A stretch of DNA of 64,000 bases, taken from NCBI GenBank assembly GCA_030278955.1, contig JAOANR010000012.1, positions 21,558,474-21,622,473 on the forward strand, in the 5' to 3' direction. Position numbers and translations under genes: made by a program. Shown piece after piece: positions 47,482 to 57,941 of this stretch; position 1 is the stretch's first letter, and the number at the start of each line of letters is the position of its first letter. This DNA is from Hygrophila difformis (lineage: Eukaryota; Streptophyta; Magnoliopsida; Lamiales; Acanthaceae). The notes below the pieces were generated by a model. It was given only the letters and a program-made list of their open reading frames with translations, did not search any database and was not told the origin of the DNA.

Positions 47482-48314
47482 TGTTGTTATTAACGTGCTC
47501 TTGTGCAGATTCAGTAGTTCCATGGTTGTTGAAACTACGGTAGAACGACCGCAGCAGTTACTGTCAATTCTGCGCGACAGTTATTGAGCCTGTGCGCGCA
47601 TTCTAACCGACTTAGACTGATCTAATTCGCGTCTCTGAGTATATATATGTGTTTAGACTTTCTGTAAATGAGTTCTGAGTTGTAATTTTACACATTCTAC
47701 ACATTTTTACGCACACTAGTCGGTTATTACTCTCCAAGATTCACTAGTTCTATTCTTTGAGAGAGTTAGAAATTCCTTGTGTTCATTCCACTTTTTAGAA
47801 GATCATTCTGTATACACGAGGTTAGATTTTCTGTGTTTCAACAAGTGTTCTTGTTGGAGAAATCTTCTCTACACCTGATTGAAGAGGCTTTTGGAAGAAG
47901 CGCTCAAAGATTGAAGGAGATGGATTCAGGAAGACTACTATGCCGAGAAGCCATGGTTCTTGAAGCCTGAACAACCAGAGGATTCAAATTGGACAGGATC
48001 ATCCGGAGACGTAGTTGTGGGGGAGTCACGAATGCAGTCTGTCTGCAAACAGGGAAGTGTTGCTTTATAGTTTGAATTGGTTGTTTGTGAGTCTTCTAGG
48101 TCTAAGATTTCTTGAGTATCTAGTATAAGTCGCCTGGATTGGAATCCCCCAGACGTAGATCCGTTTGGATCGAACTGGGTCAACAAATACTTGTGTTTTT
48201 ACTTTCCGCTGAACACTCTGTGCACACACATATCACTTGTTATTCGGTAGTTTTGACCACGGCTCGACGACGATAGTTTTATTCAAGATTTTCACGTAAT
48301 ATCTGGGACCAACA
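47482..48314 (+). repeat. 3' LTR of the copia element
   Basis: Begins TGTTGTTATTAACG, ends GGACCAACA and is followed by the CTCTG duplication. Compared with the 5' LTR it lacks one 9 bp repeat near 47675 and has about 17 extra bases near 48036-48052. Confidence 0.95.
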
Positions 48315-48319
48315 CTCTG

Positions 48320-49086
48320 GCCTTGAAACTTGATTTCAAGTTCCTCCTTTGAACTCCAAGCCCTACAAAATAATATTAATTATTAGTTTCCGCAGAAACC
48401 AACCATATAGAATTATACATGTTTAATTTAGGCTTGGGAAGCTCAATCCAACTTTCACCCAACAAGAGATCCTTCACATGAGACGCAGAAATGCCCAAAG
48501 GCGCGCTACTTACATATCAACTCGGGACACCCCCATCAACCCATCGTAAGAGATCCCACAGTCTTGAGCAAAACCTACATGACTCTCTCAGATAGAAACT
48601 CTCGGCACATAAAACCCATGCTAGAAAGCCCGTTTTCCGGCGATCCCTTCCCCGAAGACCCCCTCACGGCCCTCGGCCCTCAATAGCAGCAACAACCTTC
48701 AATGCAACCATTCTCCCGATGGAATTACCTCACAACAATGGGCGGATCTATTGTTGGTCAAGGTAGGTCAATTAACCTACCATTAAAAAATATAGTAATA
48801 ATTAATAAGTTAAATTTAGCTCAATCTATTTAAATGTAATAGACTTAATATTTAACCCTATCCATTTATATGAAATAGATTTTGGGATGTTACTCATTTA
48901 GATAAACTTTCTATGAAGTTTGTTGTAACAAAGAAGCATGAAACACATTCGAGAGTATATTTATTTTTAATTTGAAGTTAGAATTACTTATTCGTGTAGT
49001 AATAACAACAAAGGAACAAGCTTTTCAACGATGACTATAGAAAAGAATAAATTGTGGAATAACATGAGAGACCGATTGTTGAATAT
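48320..49086. other. Spacer of unit 2
   Basis: Non-coding; aligns with 25283-25688 and 26503-26860 of unit 1. Carries the unfilled ATTAC site of the unit 1 solo LTR near 48723. Confidence 0.75.
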
Positions 49087-49088
49087 TA

Positions 49089-49609
49089 CTCCCTCCGTCC
49101 TACTTAACTTGTCTTGTTTCATTTCTGCACACAATCCAGTGCAAATTTTCAATCGTTAATATCTCGAAATATGTACAACAAAAAATTATATAAAATATAT
49201 ACTCCCTCCGTCCCACTTCAGACGTCCTGTTTGACTTTCTGGCACTGTTCATTATTTAACTTTGACTCAATGTTATTGCAAGTAAATATTTGAAAAAAAT
49301 AATCGAGTTCGATCTTGTTAGATTCATCTAATCGTTTAGTTTTAAAATATATATTTCATATAATTTTTACTTATATATATTTTGAGATATGATCGATTTA
49401 AAAAGTGTATTGGATTGTGTGCAGAAATCAAACAAGACATCTTAAATGGGACGGAGGGAGTATTATAAAACTACATGATTTTACGATTCTAACAAGACCC
49501 AACTCGACTATTTTTTTTCAAATATATACTTGCAATAACGTTGAGTCAAAGTTAAACAATGAACAGTGCCAAAAAGTCAAACATGACACGTATACTGGGA
49601 CGGAGGGAA
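49089..49609. mobile_element. Outer MITE of a nested pair
   Basis: Starts CTCCCTCCGTCC and ends GGGACGGAGGGAA, with TA on both sides (49087-49088, 49610-49611). Split by the inner MITE; its own length is about 262 bp. Unit 1 has the uninterrupted GAATATTATTTGG site. Confidence 0.9.
49202..49460. mobile_element. Inner MITE of a nested pair (259 bp)
   Basis: CTCCCTCCGTCCCA and TGGGACGGAGGGAG ends, with TA at 49200-49201 and 49461-49462. Its interior resembles the outer element inverted (TTTGACTCAATGTTATTGCAAG against CTTGCAATAACGTTGAGTCAAA), so the two are close relatives. Confidence 0.92.
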
Positions 49610-49755
49610 TATTTGGTTACTTTAGTATAAAGTGATTTGTTTATGATCATTATTATTGATGCCATTGTATAACAGTACCAAAATATGTCAACTTATTGTA
49701 AACGATTGTACTTATTTTGATGTAATAGTATTTTTTTTACTTTTATTTAACTTTA

Positions 49756-50213
49756 TTTTTTTCTGCTGCTCTTGAGATTTTCATGCCCCACGCCGCTTGG
49801 TCTTATGAAGTGGTTGATTTGATTATGGGTGTGGCTTCGAGGAGTATTTTTGATCAATAAGGGACAAGCTATGGTTTTGTAGAATATTCTGCTCTTTCCT
49901 GGTGGTGCCAGATATTGCTGTTGAGTCTTTCCTTGTGGCACTACTTTGTTCAATCTGTTCATGCTTGGTGTATTTTGCTGTTTTTAGTTTCTGGCAGAGA
50001 GGGATTTAATTTTGTTTTGGATTTTGATAGGTAGCCGGTCCCTAGAGGAGTCCCTTACAGGGCTTGTTTGTGATTATCTGTATTGCTTCCTTTTCTCTTT
50101 CTTGGCGGTTTAATATGCTCTGGCCACCAAGGAGTCGGTCTTTTTATTTATGCTGTTGTAGAGCATCATTGGGTTATTAATGAAACAACTATTTTCCTAA
50201 AAAAGAAAAAATA
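49756..50213 (+). mobile_element. LINE 3' tail, 5'-truncated
   Basis: Present only in unit 2. The end GGGTTATTAATGAAACAACT then TTTTCCTAAAAAAGAAAAAA resembles the 3' untranslated end and A-tail of plant L1-type LINEs. No reading frame remains. Target duplication not clear. Confidence 0.5.
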
Positions 50214-50440
50214 GTTAAACAAAACCAAAATATGTCAACTCATTGTAAACAATTGTACTTATTTTAATGTAATAGTATATTTTATTACTTTTAATTTAAC
50301 TTTATTAATAGTTATTCAATTATTGTTATATCCAATTAAGTTAATTATAGTTCACCAAAAAAAAAAGTAAATTATGCTAATTAGTAAAAAGTGACATACC
50401 AAATCTAAATTTCTAGATCAAGCCGCACCTCACAATCATA

Positions 50441-50972
50441 GTTATCAAAATCGCGATCCTGGTCGTAAGATTCCACGATCCTACGATTCCACCCATGAAA
50501 AACGATTCAAATCGTTGTAGGATCGAATATGTGATGGGATCGGTGGGATCGGTGCAGGATCATAGGATCGTTGAGCGATCTGATCCTACTTCATTTTTTC
50601 CGAGGCAAAATTACTTATTGTCTCTAGCTCTTTGTGTTTTGGTTATAATAATATTATTTTTGTCAATTTTGTTTAATATATCTTTGCATATATTGAACTC
50701 AGAATTATTGGGTTCCATGTCAGTGTTTAACTTCTATTGGATCATGAATAAGCATACAATTAACTATCAAATTCTTGTTATAAATTCATCTAAAAGACAT
50801 ATTTTCAATTATACATGTCACCAGTTTAATAGTTTAATGAGATAATTAACAAACATTAATTTTAAAAAATATAAATAATAATTTCATAGGATTTTAAGAT
50901 CCCGATTCGATCCTACAATTCCGATCTTGTAAAGGCAAAAACGATCCTATTTAGGATCCCGATCTTGATAAC
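50441..50972. mobile_element. TIR element with GTTATCAA ends (532 bp), unit 2 copy
   Basis: The same element as at 27243-32222 but without the CACTA insertion. Ends GTTATCAAAATCGCGATCC and GGATCCCGATCTTGATAAC. Confidence 0.65.
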
Positions 50973-50984
50973 CTTGCTCACAAC

Positions 50985-51019
50985 CACTCACTCTCACTCT
51001 CACTCTCACTCTCACACAC
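50985..51019. repeat. CTCACT microsatellite
   Basis: About one repeat longer than the unit 1 copy at 32231-32262. Confidence 0.8.
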
Positions 51020-51180
51020 TTATCTGTTAACCCTCTTTGAACCTTGCCTAAGCTTTAAGAGAGGAACACATAAAGGGTAGGACGTAGGAGAGAATGAGAT
51101 AGGGAATCCTAAGCCTAGGTTGAATGCTGATTTGAATTTTTGGGAGTTGCTAATCTCTAATAATCCAGGAATGAGATGTA

Positions 51181-51369
51181 TTCTCCATGTTCCAACTAAA
51201 ATGTCTTACTAACTATTTTTGGATATCTCATTATAAATGTCTTCTTTCTATAAATAGAAATAATTTTCTCCTCTAATAAATATGTGAACCCTATCATATA
51301 CTCACAAATCAATTTTATCTTAATTCATGTGTCCAACGTAACATGACATATTAAATGGAACGGAGTGAG
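51181..51369. mobile_element. Stowaway-like MITE, family 2 (189 bp)
   Basis: TTCTCCATGTTCC and GGAACGGAGTGAG ends, with TA on both sides. Matches 54967-55156 inverted and is the uninterrupted counterpart of 32424-35076. Being in both units, it predates the duplication. Confidence 0.8.
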
Positions 51370-52663
51370 TAGTGTACAGTGGCAGATAAACAGGTTGGGC
51401 CTGAGACAAATTTCCTCATGGATTTGGGCGGTTGGAATGGGTGAGGATAAATGGGTCAAATATAACATATAGGTGTACTAACCAATATTACCAATATATG
51501 CTTTATTATCTATTTATACTATCATAAATCATGTAACCATATTTTTATTGTGCTGACTATATTGCCATTTTCAGTTATACTTCATCTCGTTAAAAATTAT
51601 ATATTGTGGGTTGAAACGGTAATTTTACCTCAAAGATATGCATATCTATTATAAAGATACATATCAAATATCTAGAAGGTAAAATCACTTCATTCTAAAA
51701 TTCAATGATCCTTGGATTGCAATCTATTGATCTCTATCAAAATCATGCAATCACATTTTTATGTACCGCCTATATTAACCTTTTAGTTTATAATTAATCT
51801 CTTTATAAGAATTATAAATTATGGGTTCAGACGGTAATTTTACTTTAAAGATATTCATATTTATCATAAAATACACAACAAAGTAAAATCATAAACTATT
51901 TTCACTAAAAATATTTAGGAGTATTGGAATTTAACTTTTTATTGAAAAAAATTTTTTTTGGAAAACAACATAATATAGAAAAAAATAAGTACTCTATTAG
52001 TAAGAAAATTCCAATATACAATTTTATGTACATAAAAATTAATATCACAATAATCTATCTTTTATATATTTTTATTAGTCATTAAGCTATATATATTATC
52101 TTATTAATATGAATATCATATTATATTATATTCCAATATCTATATTATTATATACGATCAACATAATTTTTGCGTGTGATTAAGAGTGAGTTACCAAGGC
52201 GAAAGTTTTCATGTATTTAATTATTTTCATTATACATATAATATTTATAATTAGGATGGGTTGTAATCTTAATGAATTAATTTTTCTATTGATATTTTCT
52301 TTGTATCAAAATTTGAATTTATGCTTCGGTATGTATTATGAAAAAAAATAAAAAATTTCTTTCTTTTGTCATTTTGAAAAAGAAAGTGATAATAGAAATT
52401 ATATTTTATAATTTTTTTACATAAATATGCTAAAATAATATCATCTATTAATTTAATTTAATTGAATTAATATTAGTTTTATTAAAAAAAATTAACACCC
52501 GTATACTGAACCCGTGGGCGGAGCGCCGGACAAAAAATGTAGTGTTTGAATAAAAGTGGAATAAATGCTATTCCAGTTCATTTTTAGTTTTTAATTTTTT
52601 TGCTATTCTCACCAATTATTTTCACGTTATTCCATATACTAATATATAAGTATTTGAATCAGC
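51370..52663. other. AT-rich spacer with 0.75 kb unit 2-only segment
   Basis: 51370-51439 and 52188-52663 match 35077-35633 of unit 1. About 51440-52187 does not, and it contains a diverged direct repeat (about 51525-51662 and 51735-51880, sharing CGGTAATTTTAC and AAAGATAT.CATAT). No gene seen. Confidence 0.65.
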
Positions 52664-52986
52664 CAATTACAGTAGACCCCAGATGAGGCGGTGGATGAAT
52701 TAATCTTGCATTGGCAACTTGAAATTGAAGCAAACACAAGTAAACAACCATTCGTTTAATGACTTTCTTGAAATGGTCCTTTAATTAATTTGTGGTGAGA
52801 AATCGTTGAGATTACACTAGACAATCAAATTGCACAACAGGTTGTTATTTGAATTCTAAAGGAAAAGTATTTGGAAAACTCACTTAATACTCTACGTCCA
52901 TTGTACTTAGCTTGTATATCCTCTTCTATGGACTATGTAGTTTAGTATAGTGATCATATACACTGCCATTTAAAATAGTAGCAAGT

Positions 52987-53749
52987 ATGGGAAGCCACCG
53001 CTGCCGCAGGGTTACTACATCATTGATTGTACAGCTGCTCGTCGTGCTACTTGCAGCCGCCCTACTTGTAGAGAGACTTGATTGGCGGCGAGCACCCAAC
53101 GGTGTGGAGGGTGGCGCAAGGCAATTTAACGGATGTTCTGCCATCGCAGTTCGGGAAGGTGCTCTATTCTCTTCGCCTGAAATAAGGAGATCTGATCTGA
53201 ATTGTATAAGATCTGGTCTGCTCTGGTCTGATCTTATTTGATCTGATTATAACTATATATATAGTGTGGTCTGATCTGGTCTGAGTGAGTCTAGCTGGTC
53301 TGATTTGATCTGGTCTGATTTTAATAAGAATAAGTAATAAGTCCTGAAAATAAGTCCTACAGAACAGGATCGTGATGATGATGGACAATTTGGTGACAGC
53401 AAAGGCAGATATTGGATCAAAGCAAGTGGGAAAGATTCAAGGGCTCATTGGGCTTTCAGACTTTGAGGAGAAGGCGTTGGTTATAAAGGGAGGAGTATAA
53501 ACGGAGTACACTAAGCTTTTTGGAAAGAAACCCGTTGCACGACAAGATTCGGGAGATCTCGATTGGTGGAGGGACATGGGCTTTTCGGATGGCCCGCGGC
53601 TATGTGCTCACCTCCACTTACTCTTTGGATCAACATCACACTCACGGCGTTTATCATTACAATGTATTTGTGTGCCATCTGGACGCTCAAAATGTTTTGA
53701 TGCCACAACAATCATACCATCAAACCAGTACTCCATATAGCTATAGCTA
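52987..53749 (+). pseudogene. Dirigent pseudogene C
   Basis: The third dirigent copy, with several lesions. About 75 bp are missing after the signal-peptide region, joining GAGAGACTTG to GGCGGCGAG and shifting the frame. A 210 bp insertion lies at 53162-53371. About 30 bp are missing near 53480, where A encodes MAANLVFTME. The 3' third (53520-53740) still reads in dirigent frame: REISIGGGT, FRMARGY, STYSLDQHHTHGVYHY. The N-terminus still looks like a signal peptide (LIVQLLVVLLAAALLV). No full dirigent product is possible. The 5' flank matches the upstream part of B's flank. Confidence 0.92.
53162..53371. mobile_element. 210 bp insertion in dirigent pseudogene C
   Basis: Starts CTCTATTCTCTTCGCCTGAA and ends GTCCTACAGAACAGGATC. 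GTG is on both sides (53159-53161, 53372-53374) where A and B have it once. Rich in TCTGATCTGG/GGTCTGATC repeats. Probably a MITE; superfamily not assigned. Confidence 0.65.
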
Positions 53750-53845
53750 GTCTTGTGTGTTTTCTTGTCGTGTTTATGAACCTTGTTTAATTTGTATTCT
53801 ATTTTCAATAATAAATATGGTTGGTGCCTGGTGGTGGTAGTGTTG

Positions 53846-54409
53846 TGGAAATCGGGTTAGTTTCCACCAAAATTATACCCGAATAATGGAGCTATTAATT
53901 AAACAATAAAGAGAACACCAAGATTTAACGAGGTTCGGCACAAAGTTGCCTACGTCCTCCGGGCCCCACCGAATTATTATTTCACTATGAGGGAAGAAAT
54001 AATACAAATGGTTTTGGAAACAATTTCCTGGCACAAAACCCACTCGATAAGAGACTTACAACAGCTACTCACTAAAGAAGAGCCTACACTAACATTTGGT
54101 GTTTATTGCTCTCTTTAAGAGTGCTATGAGATGAAATGGCTTAGGGATGATTCAAATGAAATATTTTTGCCTCTATTTATAGGCATTCCTAGCCGCAATA
54201 TGCATAGTAGTCCAAAGTCGCAATATGCATAGTAGTCCACAGCCGCAATATGCATAGTAGTCCACAGCCGCAATATGCACAGTAGTCCAAAGCCGTAATA
54301 TGCATAGTAGTCCAAAGCCGTAATATGCATAGTAGTCCACAGTCGCATTTTGAATAGTACTAGGCATGTGAACAAATCAACACCTCATTTTGGAAGGCAA
54401 CAACTAACA
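53846..54409. mobile_element. Solo-LTR-like insertion (564 bp) with minisatellite
   Basis: Starts TGGAAATCGGG and ends CTAACA, giving TG...CA. It contains GAGGTTCGGCACAAAGTTGCC then CTACGTCCTCCGGG, a block typical of plant LTRs. The 10 bp GGTAGTGTTG flanks it on both sides (53836-53845, 54410-54419), longer than the usual 5 bp. The shared dirigent 3' spacer resumes beyond it. Confidence 0.6.
54191..54360. repeat. 25 bp minisatellite, about 7 copies
   Basis: A unit like CCGCAATATGCATAGTAGTC plus CAAAG/CACAG repeats with few changes. It lies inside the solo-LTR-like insertion. Confidence 0.92.
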
Positions 54410-54419
54410 GGTAGTGTTG

Positions 54420-54964
54420 GATGAACAATACCTAACAATCCTGCTTCAAAAGAATTCCCCAGACATTGTGATCGTCACTTCCAAATTTGCAGTCAAGAGC
54501 TATTATTCAAGGTTTCAATAGAAATTCACAATTTTGACATTGTCCTACATTTGCATTCAAGAGTTGTTCTCACGTGTAGGCAGTGGCGGACCCAAAAATT
54601 CTTGATTGGTAGGGCCAAAATTTTCATTGATAAAAATTATTATCGAGTATACCCTTTCAATTATAATTGTCGCAACTGAGAGGACAAATGTTAATTCAAT
54701 CTATTTATAAACAAGCCAAAAAATCGCACCATTTCTATTTTGACTATTATAATTACAATCCCTTTTATACTTATGAAAGTTAGAAAAGTCATCATAAACT
54801 TCTCATAAAGGAAAATATTTAAAAAGAAAGAAAGAAAGAAAAAAAATCATTTGATAAAGTTCAGAAAGACAAACTAATCGGTTGATATAAAATTTGATTG
54901 GAGAATTGAGCTCTAGAATTGTGGTGGAGCTTTAGAAACAAATTAATAAATATAGTATAATAAT
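54420..54964. other. Intergenic stretch with CAGTGGCGGACC motif
   Basis: After the shared spacer end (GTTGGATGAACAATACC) the sequence is unassigned. CAGTGGCGGACCC near 54583 looks like one end of a hAT-type element, but no matching end was found. No gene seen. Confidence 0.4.
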
Positions 54965-54966
54965 TA

Positions 54967-55156
54967 CTCCCTCCGTCCCACTCCAAGTGTCTTGTTACTG
55001 TTGGGCACGGTAATTAAGGTAGAGTTGGTTTGTGAGTATATGGTGGGGTCCACATAATTGTTGGAGGGGAAAATTATTTCTATTTATAGAAAGAAGACAT
55101 TTGTAATGGGACATCCAAAAATAGTAAGTAGGACATTTGGAATGGGACGGAGGGAG
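54967..55156. mobile_element. Stowaway-like MITE, family 2 (190 bp)
   Basis: CTCCCTCCGTCCCA and TGGGACGGAGGGAG ends, with TA on both sides. The best-preserved family 2 copy here. Confidence 0.93.
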
Positions 55157-55351
55157 TATTATTTATAAAAATAAATATATCATATATATAGAAAAAAAAA
55201 AGACAAAAGAGGTGGGGCCTGAGGCCCCACCGGGCCTAGGCGTGCGTCCTGTTAAGAAAAATAAAGGAAAAAACAACGAAGAACACACAAGAATTGTTTG
55301 CCCAGTTCGAATTTCTCCTGCGTCTGGGGGCCTACCAAGCCAGAGATTTCA
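55157..55351. other. Possible LTR fragment between MITE and LINE
   Basis: TTTGCCCAGTTCGAATTTCTC followed by GCGTCTGGGGGCCTACCAAG recalls the leader block of plant LTRs. No boundaries could be set. Confidence 0.35.
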
Positions 55352-55430
55352 CTATATATTTTTTTTGGTAACACAACCCAAGAAGGCGAACAAAGAACAA
55401 AAGGAAAAAAAGAAGAAAATAATCAAGAAA

Positions 55431-56018
55431 CTACTTCAAGCGAAAATAAGTAGCACCACTTGCATCCTTCCCAACTAGATGGAGAATATCATCTGGAGGA
55501 AAGACCCAAATGGTGTAGAACTCTTCCGATCGTGCAGCCTTGCGAGCTAAACCATCAGCGACTTGATTCCCTTCCCAGAACACATGCCGTAGCAAGCATC
55601 CGTCCATACTCTGAAGCAAATCCCGAACATCCTAGACCATAGGATAAAGGGAATGGTGAAGTAAAATAGCACCTAGCACAAGGTTAACCACATCAAGAGA
55701 ATCCATATGGCACACCCTCACACCAACCCCAATTTGTTTAGCCAATAGAAGACCAAATCGAAGGGCCAACAACTCAACTTCCATAATAGAGTGAGCTCCA
55801 AGAGCACCACTACATCCCATCACCCACTGTCATGTACTTGTCCGAATAGCCGAACCAAAACCCGAGCGAGCAGGCTCATTCAAGACGCAACCATCTGTAT
55901 GAAGCACAATCCCATTCACTCCTTCTTCCACCCACCTTATCTCCCAAGGCACCCTAACTTTCGCAGCAGCAGGCTCCCGCGTGTCAAGATGGTGGAGCAG
56001 CTGCATCGCCTTAGTCAC
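55431..56018 (-). pseudogene. LINE RNase H domain, two stops
   Basis: The plant LINE RNase H pattern is clear: HTDGCVLN, MEVELLALRFGL, MDSLDVVNLV and NQVADGLARKA, giving the Asp-Glu-Asp catalytic set. One frame runs through, broken by TGA near 55830 and TAG near 55630. This domain is characteristic of plant L1-type LINEs. The enzyme would remove RNA from RNA-DNA hybrids; this copy is dead. Confidence 0.85.
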
Positions 56019-56039
56019 TATCCTCTCCCTTCCAGTTTG

Positions 56040-57161
56040 CTCCCCTTTAAAATTCTCACATTCCTTTCACACCATATCGTCCATAGGATAGCAATAAATC
56101 GGTTTCCCCATATCCTCCAAGCCAATTCACTCCAATGCCTACAATCTATGGTATCTACAACCTCAATAATATCCCGTAAGAAAAAGCCGCAACGCATCTA
56201 AACTTGCTCCGCCCAAGTACAATGAAATAAGGCATGTCTCCAATCATCAACAAACACTCCGCAAATAGAGCATAATGGCAAAGCAGCAAGTCCACGATGA
56301 TGTCTCAGTGCATTAAATGGCAGCGAACCATGGCCAAGGGTCTCCATAGGAGAACCTCAATCTTTTCCGGAATTGAATGGCTCCAAATCCAAGCCCAACA
56401 GGTAGCTGGATCAGAGTCTCCTGACATAATCACTTATAGCCCGAACGAACACTTTAAACACCCTTTGGATCACCCCGCTAACTCAAGACATCCTGGGAGT
56501 TCTCATTCAAAAAAGGAGCAAGGGTATCCTCTATTTCCTTTTTCAGATCTTCGGCCAACCATGAATAGACCATATTCAACTTCCAACGACCATTGTCAAT
56601 TACATCTCGAATACATAAATGCAAATCATGAATGTCGATGAATGGAACTTTTGATACCATGTATGTTCCCTCCCACCATGGCGAGAACCAAAAAGAACTT
56701 GCACCATTACCAACCCGCACCCCATAGCCGCTGCCTAAAATGTCTCCAACCTTAATCAAAGATTTCCATACTTTCGAACTTCGATAATTGTCCTTAGGCA
56801 TCATGCTCGGCTCCAGACCATACTTCTCCCTTAAACCACGCACCCATAACTTATCCCGCGTAGTTACAAGTTGCCAGAGTTGCTTCCCCAATAGAACTAA
56901 GTTCATCTGACGATATCTCTTAATACCCAGGCCACCATGCTTCCTCGTGCGAGTAACAACATCCCAATTTATAAGATGTAACCCGCGCCCTTCAATTCCC
57001 TTCCATATCCACCTACGTATAATCTTGTCAATCTTATTACACACAGTAATGAGTAGCATATGGACTTGCATCATGTAAATAGGCATAGCATTCAATACCG
57101 TACGTGCAAGAGTAATCCGCCCGACATTATTCAAGAGGAAAGAGTACCAAGTACTCAACAT
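56040..57161 (-). pseudogene. LINE reverse transcriptase C-terminal part and zf-RVT domain
   Basis: A 227-codon stretch (56478-57161) matches the region after the RT palm: NNVGRITLARTVLNAMPIYM, RRWIWKG, HLINWDVV, KHGGLGIKRYRQMN, LWVRGLREKYG. Past its stop, other frames carry the zinc-binding motif CSICG...HALFHC (about 56230-56290) and WRIWGNR. The catalytic RT motifs are absent because the copy is 5'-truncated near 57170. It would not be functional. Confidence 0.87.
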
Positions 57162-57201
57162 ATCCTAATTTTTTTTAAGTAGTCCATCAAAGTAAACAAT
57201 T

Positions 57202-57941
57202 TTGAGTCGTCCATGTATGATGGGGAAGCCAAGGGCAGCGCCCAGATCATCCTTGGCCGTCACCCCCATCAATTCACCCAAGAGAGCCTTGTCAGCTGTG
57301 GTAGCAGAAGAAGTGCAGTCATACCCAAGGGGCTTCAAGATGCCCGAGTTCACCACATTCTCAGGGGACGACGGAAAGTCCACTGTGGATCATGTGGGCA
57401 GATTCACCACTCAATGAAGTGGAGGCCAATGATGGCTAAAGATGAGGCTGCTCAGCTCATCCCTCCCCGGAACCGCCTTTGCGTGGTGTCCGATCCATCC
57501 CTGCGGCCTCATTCCATCCGAAACTGGGCCGACTAAGAAAGAGCATTTCATGACATGTTTTACACACCACATAGATAGGTCAGTCTCGCAGACCTTGCTA
57601 ATGCTAAACAATTTGCCGATGAGGCGGCAAGCACATTTATTAATAGATCGCAACTGCTTAAAGGCCAGTGTACAATGGCTGTCCCTGATAGGGAAATAGC
57701 CAACATCGCAGTGGCAAACATGCTGCCAAAATTGAAAGAACATTTAATTGTGCAGGATTCCGCCGATCTTGCCCAGCTGGCCGAGAAATCGACCCTCTTG
57801 GAAAAGTTTCTTGAGGAACAAGATAAGATGCGTCGACCTACATACGGGACTACTTTCAATGAATTCAAACCCGATAAAGAGGAAGACGAACAAAGGTTGG
57901 TGGCCAATGCAGTAACCTTGGGTGGTAACAACCCTGGATAG
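57202..57941 (+). pseudogene. Gag fragment of an Ogre/Tat-like gypsy element
   Basis: Three frames together show a gypsy gag: YPRGFKMPEFTTFSGDDGKS with VDHVGRF (57330-57417), LRLLSSSLPGTAFAW (57442-57490), and a long last part (57675-57941) with DREIANIAVANMLPKLKEHL. At least two frame changes separate them. The YPRGFKMP and TAFAWY-type motifs suggest the non-chromovirus Tat/Ogre group. It starts only some 30 bp after the LINE, so the LINE or a deletion removed the N-terminus and 5' LTR. Confidence 0.75.

Larger units (their letters stand above)
39378..48314 (+). mobile_element. SIRE/Maximus-like Ty1/copia retrotransposon (8937 bp)
   Basis: Two LTRs (826 and 833 bp) bound gag, pol and an extra ORF. 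CTCTG is duplicated at 39373-39377 and 48315-48319. Unit 1 has the unfilled site (near 25280). The LTRs differ by about a dozen substitutions, mostly transitions, and four small indels, so insertion is recent. The frame order and extra ORF after pol fit the SIRE/Maximus lineage. Nonsense codons make this copy non-autonomous as it stands. Confidence 0.95.
35634..52663 (+). repeat. Segmental duplication unit 2 (dirigent B plus spacer)
   Basis: Runs from CAATTAC before gene B to the same motif before gene C. Collinear with unit 1 once private insertions (36884-39198, 39378-48314, 49089-49609, 49756-50213) are removed. An extra 0.75 kb at about 51440-52187 is absent from unit 1. Confidence 0.88.
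55352..57172 (-). mobile_element. L1-type LINE, 5'-truncated
   Basis: On the minus strand the end of an RT domain is followed by a zinc-binding domain and an RNase H, then a 3' end reading GTTACCAAAAAAAATATA. ORF1, endonuclease and the RT core are missing, as expected from incomplete reverse transcription. Confidence 0.85.

Noticed and set aside
54191..54360. Short regular repeats considered as a CRISPR array
   Set aside because: Units are head-to-tail with no unique spacers, and the DNA is plant nuclear.
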